A stretch of DNA of 64,000 bases. Source: Paenibacillus timonensis (GTDB lineage: Bacteria > Bacillota > Bacilli > Paenibacillales > Paenibacillaceae). The stretch lies in the NCBI RefSeq assembly GCF_009725205.1, contig NZ_WNZY01000002.1:186001-250000 (forward strand), given 5' to 3'. Both the position numbers and the translations under genes were made by a program. This document shows, piece after piece, positions 16,259 through 25,143 of this stretch. The first letter of the stretch is position 1; every line of letters begins with the position of its first letter. The notes under the pieces are model-generated. The model was not told the origin of the DNA, made no database searches, and saw nothing but the letters and a program-made list of their open reading frames with translations.

Positions 16259-18037
16259 TCAACCTCCCAACAGCTGCTGCAGGCCGCCTTCGCTTTCGGT
16301 TCCTTCGGCTTCTGCATCCAGCTCGGATTTTATGGTATGGAATTCGCGTCCCAGCGAATCGACGCGGCTGGCTATCTCCTCGTCACTGCCGGATTCGAGG
16401 ATGATTTGGTAAATGCTTTTTTCCAGTGAATGCTGTTTTTCGAACCGCTCCAAAATCACGTCAAGATGGCCTATGACCAACTCGAACATATTGATCTTCT
16501 CGTGCAGCAGGTGGAGGATATGCTCCTCGATCGTGCCTTTGGTAGACAGATTGTAAATATTGACGTCGTTGGTTTGGCCCAGCCGGTGCACCCGGCCGAT
16601 CCGCTGCTCCACTCGCATCGGGTTCCAGGGCAGGTCGAAGTTGATCATCTGATGGCAAAACTGCAGGTTGATACCTTCGCCGCCCGCTTCGGTCGCGATC
16701 ATCACCTGGGCCCGGCCGCGGAACAGGTCCATCATCCAATCTTTTTTGCCTCGGTTCATCCCACCCCGGTACGGAACCGCGGTCATTCCGCGGTCACGGA
16801 AGTACTTCAGCAGATACTCCTGCGTAGCCCGATACTCGGTGAACACGATCACCTTGTCATTCATTTCACGGATCAGCTCCATCGCTTTCTCCGCCTTGCT
16901 GTTCGCTTTGATCTGACGGATCAGGTCGACAAGATCCCAAATCCGATCGCGGATCGGGGAATCAGGGGCAAGCTTCTTAGATAAATTAACCAATGTGACG
17001 AATACCGCATCCCGGCTGCTGCATACCTCGCGTTGCAGGGTGACGAGGGACAGCATGCTGTTGAGGTCGCCGCCAGCGGCGTTATATTGGTCTTTAATGA
17101 AGGAAGTAACCCCGTTGTACAGGTTCTTCTCTTCCTCGGACAGCTCTACGTCGATGTTGCGGACGATTCGCTTCGTGAATTCGAGTTCTCCGTCGCCGCG
17201 CCGGTTGCGGATCATCACCTTGGCCAACTCATCCTTGAGCTGATTCTCGTTCTTCGGCTGTCGTTTGTCGACGACGAAATTGGCGGCAAATTCGCTTTGC
17301 CCGCCCAGTTGCCCCGGCTTAAGCAGCGTGATCAGGTTGAACAGCTCACCTAGATCGTTTTGCACCGGAGTGGCGGTCAGGAGAAGGCAATATTTTTTTC
17401 GCAGCTGCAGCATGAACTGATAATTGGTCGTTTTCTTGTTCTTCAGCTTGTGGGCTTCATCCACGATGACCAAATCGTATTCGTTATTGAGTAAAATATT
17501 CTTATGCGGGTCGCGTTTGGCCGTGTCCATGGAGGCGACAACGACGTCGTTGTGCCAGGAATGCTCTTTCTTCTGCGCTACGGCCGGTATGCCGAACTTC
17601 TGATTCAGTTCCCGAACCCACTGTAGCACCAGGGATGCAGGCACCAGAATCAATACCTTCTTCACTAATCCGCGCACGATGTATTCCTTTAAAATCAAAC
17701 CGGCTTCGATCGTCTTCCCAAGACCCACCTCGTCGGCGAGGATCGCGCGCCCGCGCATTTCGAACAGGACCTTTCGAGCCGTTTCGGTTTGGTGCGGCAG
17801 AGGGGTGACGCCTTGCAGATGCTTCAAACATTGCATTTCTTCAAAGCTCGTGACAAGCGAAGCAGTTTCGGCCTCAAGGGCAAGGTTAAACAGCTTCCAA
17901 TCGTCCCAGGGGCCGCCCTTTTGATGTCTCGATTCCAAGTCGCTGAACCAACTTCGGTCGAAGTCTACGGGGATCTGCAGATTCCATTCCGGCGGGACGA
18001 CCGAATTGGGGGAAGGGCCGGGGGGATGAGGATTCAT
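16259..18037 (-). CDS. yqhH: SNF2-type DEAD/DEAH helicase, YqhH
   Basis: A 592-residue superfamily 2 helicase-like ATPase. Motif I is DEVGLGKTIE (residues 102-111), motif II is VDEAHKL (about 193), motif III LTATPVQND, motif V GGEGINLQFC and motif VI QRIGRVHRLGQ. These are the Snf2/RapA hallmarks; members translocate on double-stranded DNA or remodel protein-DNA complexes. The N-terminus is Pro-rich and the last 70 residues are acidic. GGGAGG lies 9 bases before the ATG. It is followed immediately by yqhG. The cellular role is unknown. Confidence 0.93.
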   Translation of the reverse strand: MNPHPPGPSPNSVVPPEWNLQIPVDFDRSWFSDLESRHQKGGPWDDWKLFNLALEAETASLVTSFEEMQCLKHLQGVTPLPHQTETARKVLFEMRGRAILADEVGLGKTIEAGLILKEYIVRGLVKKVLILVPASLVLQWVRELNQKFGIPAVAQKKEHSWHNDVVVASMDTAKRDPHKNILLNNEYDLVIVDEAHKLKNKKTTNYQFMLQLRKKYCLLLTATPVQNDLGELFNLITLLKPGQLGGQSEFAANFVVDKRQPKNENQLKDELAKVMIRNRRGDGELEFTKRIVRNIDVELSEEEKNLYNGVTSFIKDQYNAAGGDLNSMLSLVTLQREVCSSRDAVFVTLVNLSKKLAPDSPIRDRIWDLVDLIRQIKANSKAEKAMELIREMNDKVIVFTEYRATQEYLLKYFRDRGMTAVPYRGGMNRGKKDWMMDLFRGRAQVMIATEAGGEGINLQFCHQMINFDLPWNPMRVEQRIGRVHRLGQTNDVNIYNLSTKGTIEEHILHLLHEKINMFELVIGHLDVILERFEKQHSLEKSIYQIILESGSDEEIASRVDSLGREFHTIKSELDAEAEGTESEGGLQQLLGG

Positions 18038-18487
18038 GATGTAAAACCTCCCATTTGATGCGTATTTGAATAGCTCTATTGCGGTTACGAAAGGATCCGA
18101 ATCAGTCCATACCGCGTGCTTCTTGCAGACGTAGGTGTAGTATGGACGAAAAAGAAGGAGTTCATAACTTTGGAGAGGGGAGCGGGAGCGAAACGGGGAG
18201 CATCAGCTATTGATATTGCTTGGGTTGACCGTTTTACATGATGATCCCGTTTGCTCAGATCAAAGCGATTTAGATGAACCGTTCGACCTCGACCTTGCTC
18301 CCTTAACGAAAGGGATAATCGCATGATGAAGCCTCCAGAGGCAGTTCTTCCGTTTTATAGCTTGGGTTGGAAATGGTTACATGGCGGTTTCATAGATTCA
18401 AGACCGAAAAATTGAGAGAACCGGAGCAAACGAGTGTTTGGGCCAGCAGCATTCGGAAAAAAGCCTAAAATTTCAAGCTGTCCTGCT

Positions 18488-18540
18488 GTGACAACGAGAT
18501 ATTGTATAGTATAATGGTATTCGCACACAATATATTGTGA
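18488..18540 (+). promoter_or_regulatory. nrdJ promoter with NrdR box
   Basis: GTGACA (18488-18493), a 16-bp spacer and TATAAT (18510-18515) form the promoter. Immediately downstream, at the expected start of transcription, ACACAATATATTGTGA (18525-18540) is a near-exact match to the palindromic NrdR box. NrdR is the ATP/dATP-sensing repressor of ribonucleotide reductase genes. A second box at the usual spacing is not convincing. The rest of the gap (18038-18487) shows no clear gene; a 23-codon ORF at 18141 lacks support. Confidence 0.75.
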
Positions 18541-18716
18541 TTCATACATATGATAATACGGTTTATAGGGTGTGCGTAGCGGCTTTCAGGCAGGCGAATA
18601 TCGGCTTGAAACAACGCTTTTTTCGTTTTTTTCGCCCGTTTTCGACTTCAAGATCCGGCGCGAATGACCGATATATTTACGAATCTTTGATCCAAACTTA
18701 TAGGAGGGTGTTTTCT

Positions 18717-21308
18717 TTGAAAACTGTGCCAAAACAGCGCCTTGAGGGGCTAAGTGAAAAAATCTTCTTGGACCGGTACGCCTGGAAAGATGCGGACCCT
18801 AGTCACGCCAAAGTCGGCGACGTCGTCCTCGTTCTGACGAAGGATGATCCCAAATTCCCAACAAAAGAAGTTGGCGAAGTCGTTGCGCGTAAGGGTCGTA
18901 AGGTTACGGTGAAGACACGCCGGGGCGAGTTGGTCGAGTCCGACGTGGAGAAGCTGACCCTCAATATCGAGAAAACCCCTGAAGAAATGTGGGACCGCCT
19001 TGCTAAAGCGATGGCTTCCGTAGAGGAAACGCCGGAGCTGCAGAAGCAATGGGAAGAGAAGTTCCGCTATATCCTGGACGATTGGAAGCTGGTACCGGGC
19101 GGTCGGATTGCCGCAGGTGCCGGCGCCAGTGACGAGTTGACCTTGTTTAACTGTTACGTGATCCCATCGCCAAAGGACAGCCGCGGCGGCATCATGGAGA
19201 CCTTGTCCGAAATGACCGAGATCATGGCTCGCGGCGGCGGCGTGGGGATTAACCTCAGTTCCTTGCGTCCGCGCCGTGCGGTTGTTAAAGGCGTAAACGG
19301 CTCTTCGAGCGGCGCCGTATCCTGGGGCGGTTTGTTCAGCTACACCACCGGCTTGATCGAGCAGGGTGGCAGCCGTCGCGGCGCGCTGATGCTGATGATC
19401 AACGACTGGCATCCGGACGTCATGGACTTTATCACCGTCAAGCAGACGATGGGCCAGGTTACGAACGCGAACCTGTCGGTTTGCGTGAGCAACAGCTTTA
19501 TGGAAGCGGTGAAGAAAGACCTCGATTGGGAATTGGTGTTCCCGGATACGACTTACGAGGACTATAACGAAGTGTGGGACGGCGATCTCGAGAAGTGGAA
19601 AGCGGACGGCCGCAGAGTGATCCACTATCGTACTGTCAAAGCGCGTGAGATCTGGCACACGATTATCGAATCGGCTTGGAAATCCGCCGAACCGGGCGTT
19701 GTTTTTATGGAATATTACAACCAAATGTCCAACAGCTGGTATTTTAACCCGATCATTTGTACGAATCCGTGCGGGGAGCAAGGTTTGCCGGGTTGGGGCG
19801 TCTGCAACCTGTCGGCGATGAACTTGTCCAAGTTCTACGACGAAGAGAAACACGATGTCGCTTGGGACGAACTCGCCACAACGACGCGCTATTCGGTCCG
19901 TTTCCTGGACAACGTCATCAACAAAACGCCTTATCATTTTGAAGAAAACGAGAAGAACCAGAAGAAAGAGCGTCGCGTTGGCCTCGGGACGATGGGTCTA
20001 GCCGAGCTGATGATCAAGCTGAACATCCGTTACGGCAGCCCGGAATCGCTGGAATTCCTCGATAAATTATATGGCTTTATCGCCAAGGAAGCTTACCTGG
20101 CCTCCGCAGATATCGCGGAAGAGAAAGGTTCCTTCCCGGCTTTCGAAGCGGACAAATATTTGCAAAGCGGATTTATGAAAGTGATGACGGAAGTGTATCC
20201 GGAAGTTGGCGAAGCGGTTCGCACCAAAGGGGTCCGCAACGTCACGATCATCACTCAGGCGCCAACCGGCAGCACAGGGACGATGGTTGGAACCTCGACC
20301 GGGATCGAGCCTTATTTCGCTTTCAAATACTACCGTCAAAGCCGTCTCGGCTTCGACGAGCAGTTCGTGCCGATCGCGCAAGAGTGGATGGACGCGCATC
20401 CAGGGGAAGAGCTGCCGGATTACTTCGTGACCGCGATGAATTTGTCGGCGGAGGATCATATCCGCGTGCAAGCGGCGATCCAGCGTTGGGTCGACAGCTC
20501 CATCTCCAAAACGGCAAACTGCCCATCCGACTTTACCGTGGAAGAAACGGAACGTTTGTATGAACTGGCCTTCGACCTCGGTTGCAAAGGCGTAACGATC
20601 TACCGCGACGGTAGCCGTGACGTACAAGTCCTGCAAACGGAGAAGAAGGAAGAGAAACAAGAAGAAGCGGCAGCACCAGCAACGGTAGCCGTAACGGAAC
20701 AGCCGGCAAGCGCTCCGGTTCAAGCCAGCAGCCCGAAAACGGCGGAACAGTACAAGAGACGCCCACAAGTGCTGCATGGCGCAACTTATAAAATCAACAC
20801 GCCGTTCGGTATGGCGTATATCACGATCAATGACCTGAACGGCATCCCGGGCGAAATCTTCCTGAACGTGGGTAAAGCCGGTTCCGACGTGTTCGCGATG
20901 GCGGAAGCCCTTGGCCGCGTTTGCTCGCTGTTCCTGCGTTATGGCGACCACGGCGAGAAGGTTGAGTTGTTGATCAAGCATCTCAAAGGGATCGGCGGCA
21001 CAGGCGCTATCGGCTTTGGTCCAAACCGCGTGGAATCGATCGCGGACGCGGTTGCTAAAGCGCTAGAGACGCACGTGCAAAACGGCCCGTACGGCGACCA
21101 CGACCCGGCGCCGGTGGCAGCAACGATCGCGCATCACGAGGAAGCCGCGCAAGATCATGGTACCGCGGACAGCTCGCACGGCGGCCACAGCCATGGCAGC
21201 GCGCCGGCCACCTCCCGCGACCTCTGCCCGTCCTGCGGCTCGGCCTCGCTGATCAACATCGAAGGCTGCAAGACTTGCAGCAACTGCGGATATAGTAAGT
21301 GCTCGTAA
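18717..21308 (+). CDS. nrdJ: Vitamin B12-dependent (class II) ribonucleotide reductase
   Basis: An 863-residue adenosylcobalamin-dependent reductase making deoxyribonucleotides. A small N-terminal beta domain (about 25-75, KVGDVVLVLTKDD) precedes the barrel. Key motifs: first redox Cys in LFNCYVIP, MARGGGVGIN, the finger-loop N-x-C-x-E in TNPCGEQ, and APTGSTGTMVGTSTGIEP. After an Ala/Pro/Gln-rich linker (about 645-680) come a NrdJ-type C-terminal domain, a His-rich patch and a CPSCG...CKTCSNCGYSKC redox/zinc tail. Start: TTG 18717, 8 bases after GGAGGG; the frame runs to 18537, but those 60 codons are the mRNA leader. About 195 nt of leader follow the promoter. Confidence 0.95.
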   Translation: MKTVPKQRLEGLSEKIFLDRYAWKDADPSHAKVGDVVLVLTKDDPKFPTKEVGEVVARKGRKVTVKTRRGELVESDVEKLTLNIEKTPEEMWDRLAKAMASVEETPELQKQWEEKFRYILDDWKLVPGGRIAAGAGASDELTLFNCYVIPSPKDSRGGIMETLSEMTEIMARGGGVGINLSSLRPRRAVVKGVNGSSSGAVSWGGLFSYTTGLIEQGGSRRGALMLMINDWHPDVMDFITVKQTMGQVTNANLSVCVSNSFMEAVKKDLDWELVFPDTTYEDYNEVWDGDLEKWKADGRRVIHYRTVKAREIWHTIIESAWKSAEPGVVFMEYYNQMSNSWYFNPIICTNPCGEQGLPGWGVCNLSAMNLSKFYDEEKHDVAWDELATTTRYSVRFLDNVINKTPYHFEENEKNQKKERRVGLGTMGLAELMIKLNIRYGSPESLEFLDKLYGFIAKEAYLASADIAEEKGSFPAFEADKYLQSGFMKVMTEVYPEVGEAVRTKGVRNVTIITQAPTGSTGTMVGTSTGIEPYFAFKYYRQSRLGFDEQFVPIAQEWMDAHPGEELPDYFVTAMNLSAEDHIRVQAAIQRWVDSSISKTANCPSDFTVEETERLYELAFDLGCKGVTIYRDGSRDVQVLQTEKKEEKQEEAAAPATVAVTEQPASAPVQASSPKTAEQYKRRPQVLHGATYKINTPFGMAYITINDLNGIPGEIFLNVGKAGSDVFAMAEALGRVCSLFLRYGDHGEKVELLIKHLKGIGGTGAIGFGPNRVESIADAVAKALETHVQNGPYGDHDPAPVAATIAHHEEAAQDHGTADSSHGGHSHGSAPATSRDLCPSCGSASLINIEGCKTCSNCGYSKCS

Positions 21309-21384
21309 GAATTGATAATGAACTAGTCAACACAAGGAGAGAGAGTAAGTAGTAGTAAATAGAAAAGCGAAAGTAAATCATCTG

Positions 21385-21416
21385 GGTGAAGACAACTTTG
21401 TCTTCACCTTTATTTA
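21385..21416 (+). terminator. Terminator of nrdJ
   Basis: A perfect 10-bp stem GGTGAAGACA/TGTCTTCACC with tetraloop ACTT, followed by TTTATTT. Confidence 0.9.
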
Positions 21417-21463
21417 GGTTTTAGCCACGATTAATCATTTTTTACGATCAAGCCTAGTAAAAG

Positions 21464-21503
21464 AGGGTTTCACATATTAGTCATGACTAATATGTGAAAC
21501 CCT
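21464..21503. repeat. Perfect 40-bp palindrome
   Basis: Each 20-base half is the exact reverse complement of the other, with no loop, centred at TCATGA (21481-21486). A short T-rich stretch follows. It lies just after the nrdJ terminator, at the edge of an AT-rich gene patch. It could be a terminator, an operator or the scar of a mobile element. Confidence 0.75.
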
Positions 21504-21597
21504 TTATGTTCAACTATCGTTTCCCGTTAGATCAACAAGTAATAGGGTTATCATGTAATATATTAATGGAAATTTAATGAAGGGCAGTGTTGTTTAA

Positions 21598-21945
21598 TTG
21601 AAAACTTTTTATTGTGATCTGGAAATCACTTTAGATGTCATTGGCGGGAAGTGGAGGCCTCTTATTCTGTATTATTTAATAAAGGGTCCTAAACGAACCG
21701 GTGAATTAAAAAGGCTCATACCCACAATATCTCAGAAAATGTTAGTCCAGTCGTTGCGGGAGTTGGAGAGTGCTAATTTGATTATAAGAAAAATGTACAA
21801 TCAGGTACCACCAAAAGTGGAATATTCAATATCAGAAATGGGTATGTCACTTGAACCCAGTTTTCGAGCTCTTTGTGATTGGGGCCAAAATTATGCAGAG
21901 AAGAACTTGAGCAAGGATGAGTATCGGAGATTAAATGTAGAATAG
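21598..21945 (+). CDS. HxlR family transcriptional regulator
   Basis: A 115-residue winged-helix protein of the HxlR class. The family core is plain: Cys at residue 6 before ITLDVIGGKWRPLILYYL, then GPKRTGELKRLIPTISQKML, and the wing PPKVEYSISEMG. A Cys at this position is used by several HxlR sensors of electrophiles or quinones. The start is TTG 21598; an in-frame ATG upstream is closed by TAA. DNA is more AT-rich than in flanking genes, suggesting transfer. The QorB-like reductase 500 bp downstream is the likely target. Confidence 0.88.
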   Translation: MKTFYCDLEITLDVIGGKWRPLILYYLIKGPKRTGELKRLIPTISQKMLVQSLRELESANLIIRKMYNQVPPKVEYSISEMGMSLEPSFRALCDWGQNYAEKNLSKDEYRRLNVE

Positions 21946-22133
21946 AGTAATTTCATTGACCCATTTATTCTGCATTTCATCACAATTATCACTTTTTAGT
22001 TACTATATAACCTAAAAGTACGTACTATTTTAAAAGTTATAGATGGAACATAATAAGACTTGTGGCCATGAAGAAGATCTAAGAATTAATAAAAGTAGTC
22101 GTATGTAGGTCGATAAGTTTTTGGAGGTGGGTT

Positions 22134-22376
22134 ATGAAATTTGGCTTTATAGGTGCTGGAACAGTTGCTCAAACGCTGGCGAAACATTTATTGCTTCACG
22201 GTCATGAAGTTATTCTCAGTAATAGTCGTGGTCCCGAAACGCTCTCAGATCTGATAAGCTCGCTCGGTGCTGGCGCAAAATCCGGAACACCCTCAGAAGC
22301 AGCGGAGCAGGATTTTGTAATATTATGCGTGACGTGGGCGCAAATGCCTGCTGCTTTGTCCCTCTCGCCGGATTGA
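22134..22376 (+). pseudogene. NADPH-dependent F420 reductase-like protein, truncated
   Basis: An 80-residue N-terminal fragment of the NADP oxidoreductase, coenzyme F420-dependent family (usual length about 200). The Rossmann turn FGFIGAGTVAQTLAKHL and the segment EVILSNSRGPETL are intact, with a good GGAGGTGGG site. Translation stops after LSPD, where relatives continue with a Trp, and the downstream 90 bp in all frames do not resume the protein. So it is a broken gene: a nonsense change or deletion removed the C-terminal two thirds. Confidence 0.8.
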
Positions 22377-22465
22377 ATTTAAATCTGCTGGATCAATTAA
22401 CTGTACGATAACGTTATTCTATGCTGCAACTGGTTTATTAATAAAAGTTCAAAGGAGTTACTAAT

Positions 22466-23347
22466 ATGGGTAAAATACTTATTACTGGAGCAACGGGTAA
22501 TCTTGGCAGCAGGACGCTAAACCTTCTTCTTAAAAAGGTTCCGGCAAATCAGGTTGCTGTATTGGTACGTGATCCGCAATCCGAAAAAATCGAAAGGTTT
22601 GTTAAAGAAGGTGTGGAGGCCCATCAGGGCGACTATTTTGATTATAACTCCCTTCTGCGGGCTTTTAATGGCGTTGACAAAGTGATGCTTATCTCCGCGC
22701 AAGCATTTACCGACCGCGATACGCAACATTTCAATGTCATCGCTGCTGCAAAGCAGGCTGGTGTTAAACAAGTGATCTACACGTCGATCATTCGAAAAGA
22801 AAATTCAAATCTTATTTTGCCCGAAGTAACGATGTCAGACTTATTTGCTGAACAAACGCTTAGAGCATCCGGACTAGACTATACCATTCTGCGGAATCCA
22901 CCGTACCTTGAAACCTTGCATATGTATTTCGGAGATGCGCTTAAAGCCGGCGTGCGAGTACCAGAGGGTTCCGGCAAAGTTGCCGCTGCATCTCTGGATG
23001 ATCTGGCGGCAGCTAACGTAGCCGTTCTCACCCAACACGGGCACGAAAATAAGACGTACACTCTAAGTGGCAGCGAGGGAAGCTCTTTTACAGACATCGC
23101 TGAAGCCCTCTCGGAGATTAGTGGGATGAATATCCCTTATGAGGCAGTTAGCGAAAAAGAATATATAGACTCTATGGTAGCAAATGGCTTGCCTGTTTTC
23201 ATGACTGATTTTTTATTAGGCTGGGTGCGAGGAGTCAACACTGGAGAATTTTCGGAGACATCCGGGGATCTTGAACGTCTGATTGGCCGAAAACCAATGA
23301 CATATAAGGAATTCTTTAAATATCAGTTTTCTAAAGTTGAAGATTGA
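22466..23347 (+). CDS. NAD(P)H-binding quinone reductase-like protein (QorB/NmrA type SDR)
   Basis: A 293-residue atypical short-chain dehydrogenase. The N-terminal nucleotide turn is ILITGATGNLGSRTLNLL; VLVRDPQSEK reads the NADPH phosphate; further family marks are HQGDYFDYNSL and the C-terminal TYKEFFKYQF. It resembles QorB/YtfG quinone oxidoreductases. AAAGGAG precedes the ATG. It is downstream of the HxlR regulator and the broken F420-type gene, an arrangement typical of quinone/electrophile response loci. A terminator follows. Confidence 0.87.
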   Translation: MGKILITGATGNLGSRTLNLLLKKVPANQVAVLVRDPQSEKIERFVKEGVEAHQGDYFDYNSLLRAFNGVDKVMLISAQAFTDRDTQHFNVIAAAKQAGVKQVIYTSIIRKENSNLILPEVTMSDLFAEQTLRASGLDYTILRNPPYLETLHMYFGDALKAGVRVPEGSGKVAAASLDDLAAANVAVLTQHGHENKTYTLSGSEGSSFTDIAEALSEISGMNIPYEAVSEKEYIDSMVANGLPVFMTDFLLGWVRGVNTGEFSETSGDLERLIGRKPMTYKEFFKYQFSKVED

Positions 23348-23385
23348 AAGCTGGATATGTTTTAGACTAAATTTGAAAAAGAAAC

Positions 23386-23426
23386 AGCGACAGCCAAGGA
23401 CTAGAAAATTGACTGTCGCTATTTTA
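23386..23426 (+). terminator. Terminator after the QorB-like gene
   Basis: A 12-bp stem with one G-T pair (23386-23397 with 23409-23420) and an 11-base loop, followed by ATTTTATT. Confidence 0.8.
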
Positions 23427-23443
23427 TTGAGCTAACGTTTCCC

Positions 23444-23655
23444 GGAGTCTGTAAAATAAATTGTGTAAACTCCTAAGCAGAAAGGTTGGGAGAACACATG
23501 GGACAGCACACGAGAGATGAAGCGCTGTTGAAAATGTTGTACCTGGCCACGATGGATGTTACCGCAAATGGACAGGCCGAGTCCAGAACTGGGGCCAGAT
23601 GCTGCTTCAGCTCTCCGTCTTTTTTCCGGAACGGGTGGGTAATCATTTGCGTTAA
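23444..23655 (+). mobile_element. IS256-family insertion sequence relic
   Basis: At 23444-23473 a sequence resembling the left inverted repeat of IS256-type elements (GTCTGTAAAATAAATTGTG) is followed by a short leader and then by the C-terminal codons of an IS256-family transposase: DEALLKMLYLATMDVT (from about 23511), then after a one-base frameshift KWTGRVQNWGQMLLQLSVFF ending at TAA 23653-23655. The central part of the transposase is absent and no right end is visible, so the element is dead. Confidence 0.7.
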
Positions 23656-23685
23656 GCCGCAGAATCCCCCTCGGGGGATTTATGC

Positions 23686-23742
23686 AATGTATGCATTTCG
23701 GTAAAATACCGACTGTATAATCATGAATGGCATGCATACATT
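23686..23742. repeat. Inverted repeat downstream of the IS relic
   Basis: AATGTATGCAT (23686-23696) is mirrored exactly by ATGCATACATT (23732-23742) across a 35-bp spacer that contains TATAAT (23716-23721). It could be an operator flanking a promoter or an element end. The rest of 23743-23878 shows no gene. Confidence 0.45.
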
Positions 23743-23878
23743 GGGAAATTGTTTGCAGTAGGAGTTTGCAGTTTCTAAGAGCCAAAACTCATGCTACAGA
23801 ATAGAATCGGAATGAAAACAAGGATTTCTACCCATTCTTTTTGCACCTTTTATGATCCATCATAGAGAAGATATGAAG

Positions 23879-23914
23879 AGGAGCCTAAGCAAACCATGCT
23901 TAGGCTCCTTTTTT
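23879..23914 (+). terminator. Strong orphan terminator
   Basis: A perfect 13-bp stem AGGAGCCTAAGCA/TGCTTAGGCTCCT with 5-base loop AACCA and six T residues. No intact gene ends here. The transcript it ends could be an RNA starting near the TATAAT at 23716, or it is left over from a lost gene. Confidence 0.85.
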
Positions 23915-24101
23915 GTGCCCCGTTAGACTCTTAATGTATATATTAAACATACACATTATGGTTTATGGTTGATGAAGGGTCTTTAGTACCAAATTTCCGT
24001 AATAATTCGCGTGTTAGGTTTCGTCTTACAAAGAATGATGGAATTTTTCCTATAGTATATTGAATATATTCATTTATATCGAATATTTATAATCAACCAA
24101 A

Positions 24102-24115
24102 TGAAACCGCTTGCA
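24102..24115 (+). promoter_or_regulatory. cre-like site (CcpA)
   Basis: TGAAACCGCTTGCA differs from the cre consensus TGWAARCGYTWNCW at one position. It lies about 10 bp after a candidate -10 (TATAAT, 24088-24093) and 89 bp before the permease operon, a position typical of catabolite repression. Confidence 0.6.
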
Positions 24116-24203
24116 AGAAAGGGGTGGGAACACTAGGCTACCGGTTTATGGATTGGCGGTTCTATAGAATCGACCTGATGATGATCTAGGAGGTGATCGG
24201 AGC

Positions 24204-25112
24204 ATGGTACCCAATAGATTAAGGAAAGTATGGTATTTCAGGCATATCTATTTGTTTTTGCTTCCCGCTATTATCTGGTTTCTGGTTTTTGCTTACTATC
24301 CGATGTACGGCATTTTGATAGCGTTCAAAGATTTCAAATACAACCTGGGCATATTGGGGAGTCCGTGGGCAGGCTTTAAGTATTTTGAACAGTTCTTACA
24401 CGATTCCAGTTTCTACGAAGTCCTCCGCAATACGTTGTCCATTAGTGCCCTGAAACTTGTATTTGGATTTCCAGCTCCATTGATCTTGGCTTTGATGTTA
24501 AATGCCGTTATGCACGAAAAAATCAAAAGAGTGTTTCAAACGATTTCCTATTTGCCGCACTTCGTTTCGTGGGTTGTCGTCGTGACTTTACTCCAAAAAA
24601 TTCTGTCTCCGAACGTAGGGCTGATCAATGACATTCGCTATCAAATGGGTTTGGATCCGATCTTTTTTATGGGGAAGCCGGAGTTATTCTATCCTTTGGT
24701 TCTCATTTCCGACGTTTGGAAAGGGGTAGGATGGGGCTCCATCATCTATTTAGCCGCGTTAACGAATATCGACCCGCACTTGTATGAAGCTGCAGAAATC
24801 GACGGGGCGGGAAGATGGAGTAAATTATTCAAAATTACGCTGCCTTGCCTAACGCCGACGATCGCGATCCTGCTGATCTTTTCCCTCAGCGGAATCCTGA
24901 ACGCGGGCTTTGACCAAATTTGGCTGATGCAAACTCCAGCTACCTTAGGCGTTTCCGAGATATTGGACACGTATGTGTTGAAAACAGGACTCCAACAAGG
25001 GCAACTCGCTTATTCCACGGCAATCGGCTTATTTAAATCCGCGATCTCGTTACTGCTTATTGTGGCTGTCAATCATATTTCAAGACGTGTGAGCGAGGTA
25101 TCGCTATGGTAA
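24204..25112 (+). CDS. ABC transporter permease, LplB type
   Basis: A 302-residue membrane permease of the LplB/polysaccharide-oligomer group: short basic N-terminus, first helix followed by YYPMYGILIAFKDFKYN, and EAA loop YEAAEIDGAGRWSKLFKITL. Six helices are expected. AGGAGGTGATC lies before the ATG. It forms a pair with the next permease; the binding protein follows third, the gene order seen in complex-sugar importers of Paenibacillus. The tail ends SRRVSEVSLW. Energised presumably by a shared ATPase encoded elsewhere. Confidence 0.93.
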   Translation: MVPNRLRKVWYFRHIYLFLLPAIIWFLVFAYYPMYGILIAFKDFKYNLGILGSPWAGFKYFEQFLHDSSFYEVLRNTLSISALKLVFGFPAPLILALMLNAVMHEKIKRVFQTISYLPHFVSWVVVVTLLQKILSPNVGLINDIRYQMGLDPIFFMGKPELFYPLVLISDVWKGVGWGSIIYLAALTNIDPHLYEAAEIDGAGRWSKLFKITLPCLTPTIAILLIFSLSGILNAGFDQIWLMQTPATLGVSEILDTYVLKTGLQQGQLAYSTAIGLFKSAISLLLIVAVNHISRRVSEVSLW

Positions 25113-25143
25113 GGGGCTTCGAGGAGCATAAGGAGGTGTGTGC

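Noticed and set aside
18085..18324. 79-codon minus-strand frame and a 23-codon plus-strand frame at 18141
   Set aside because: No ribosome binding site, no similarity and weak coding character.
18541..18716. Cobalamin riboswitch upstream of nrdJ
   Set aside because: No B12-box or conserved riboswitch segments could be found in the leader.
18750..20981. Long open frames on the minus strand opposite nrdJ (395 and 304 codons)
   Set aside because: They mirror the codon structure of nrdJ, have no Shine-Dalgarno sequence and show no family features.
23486..23704. 72-codon ORF as an intact small gene
   Set aside because: It reads the IS256 transposase C-terminus and then leaves its frame; it is part of the relic.
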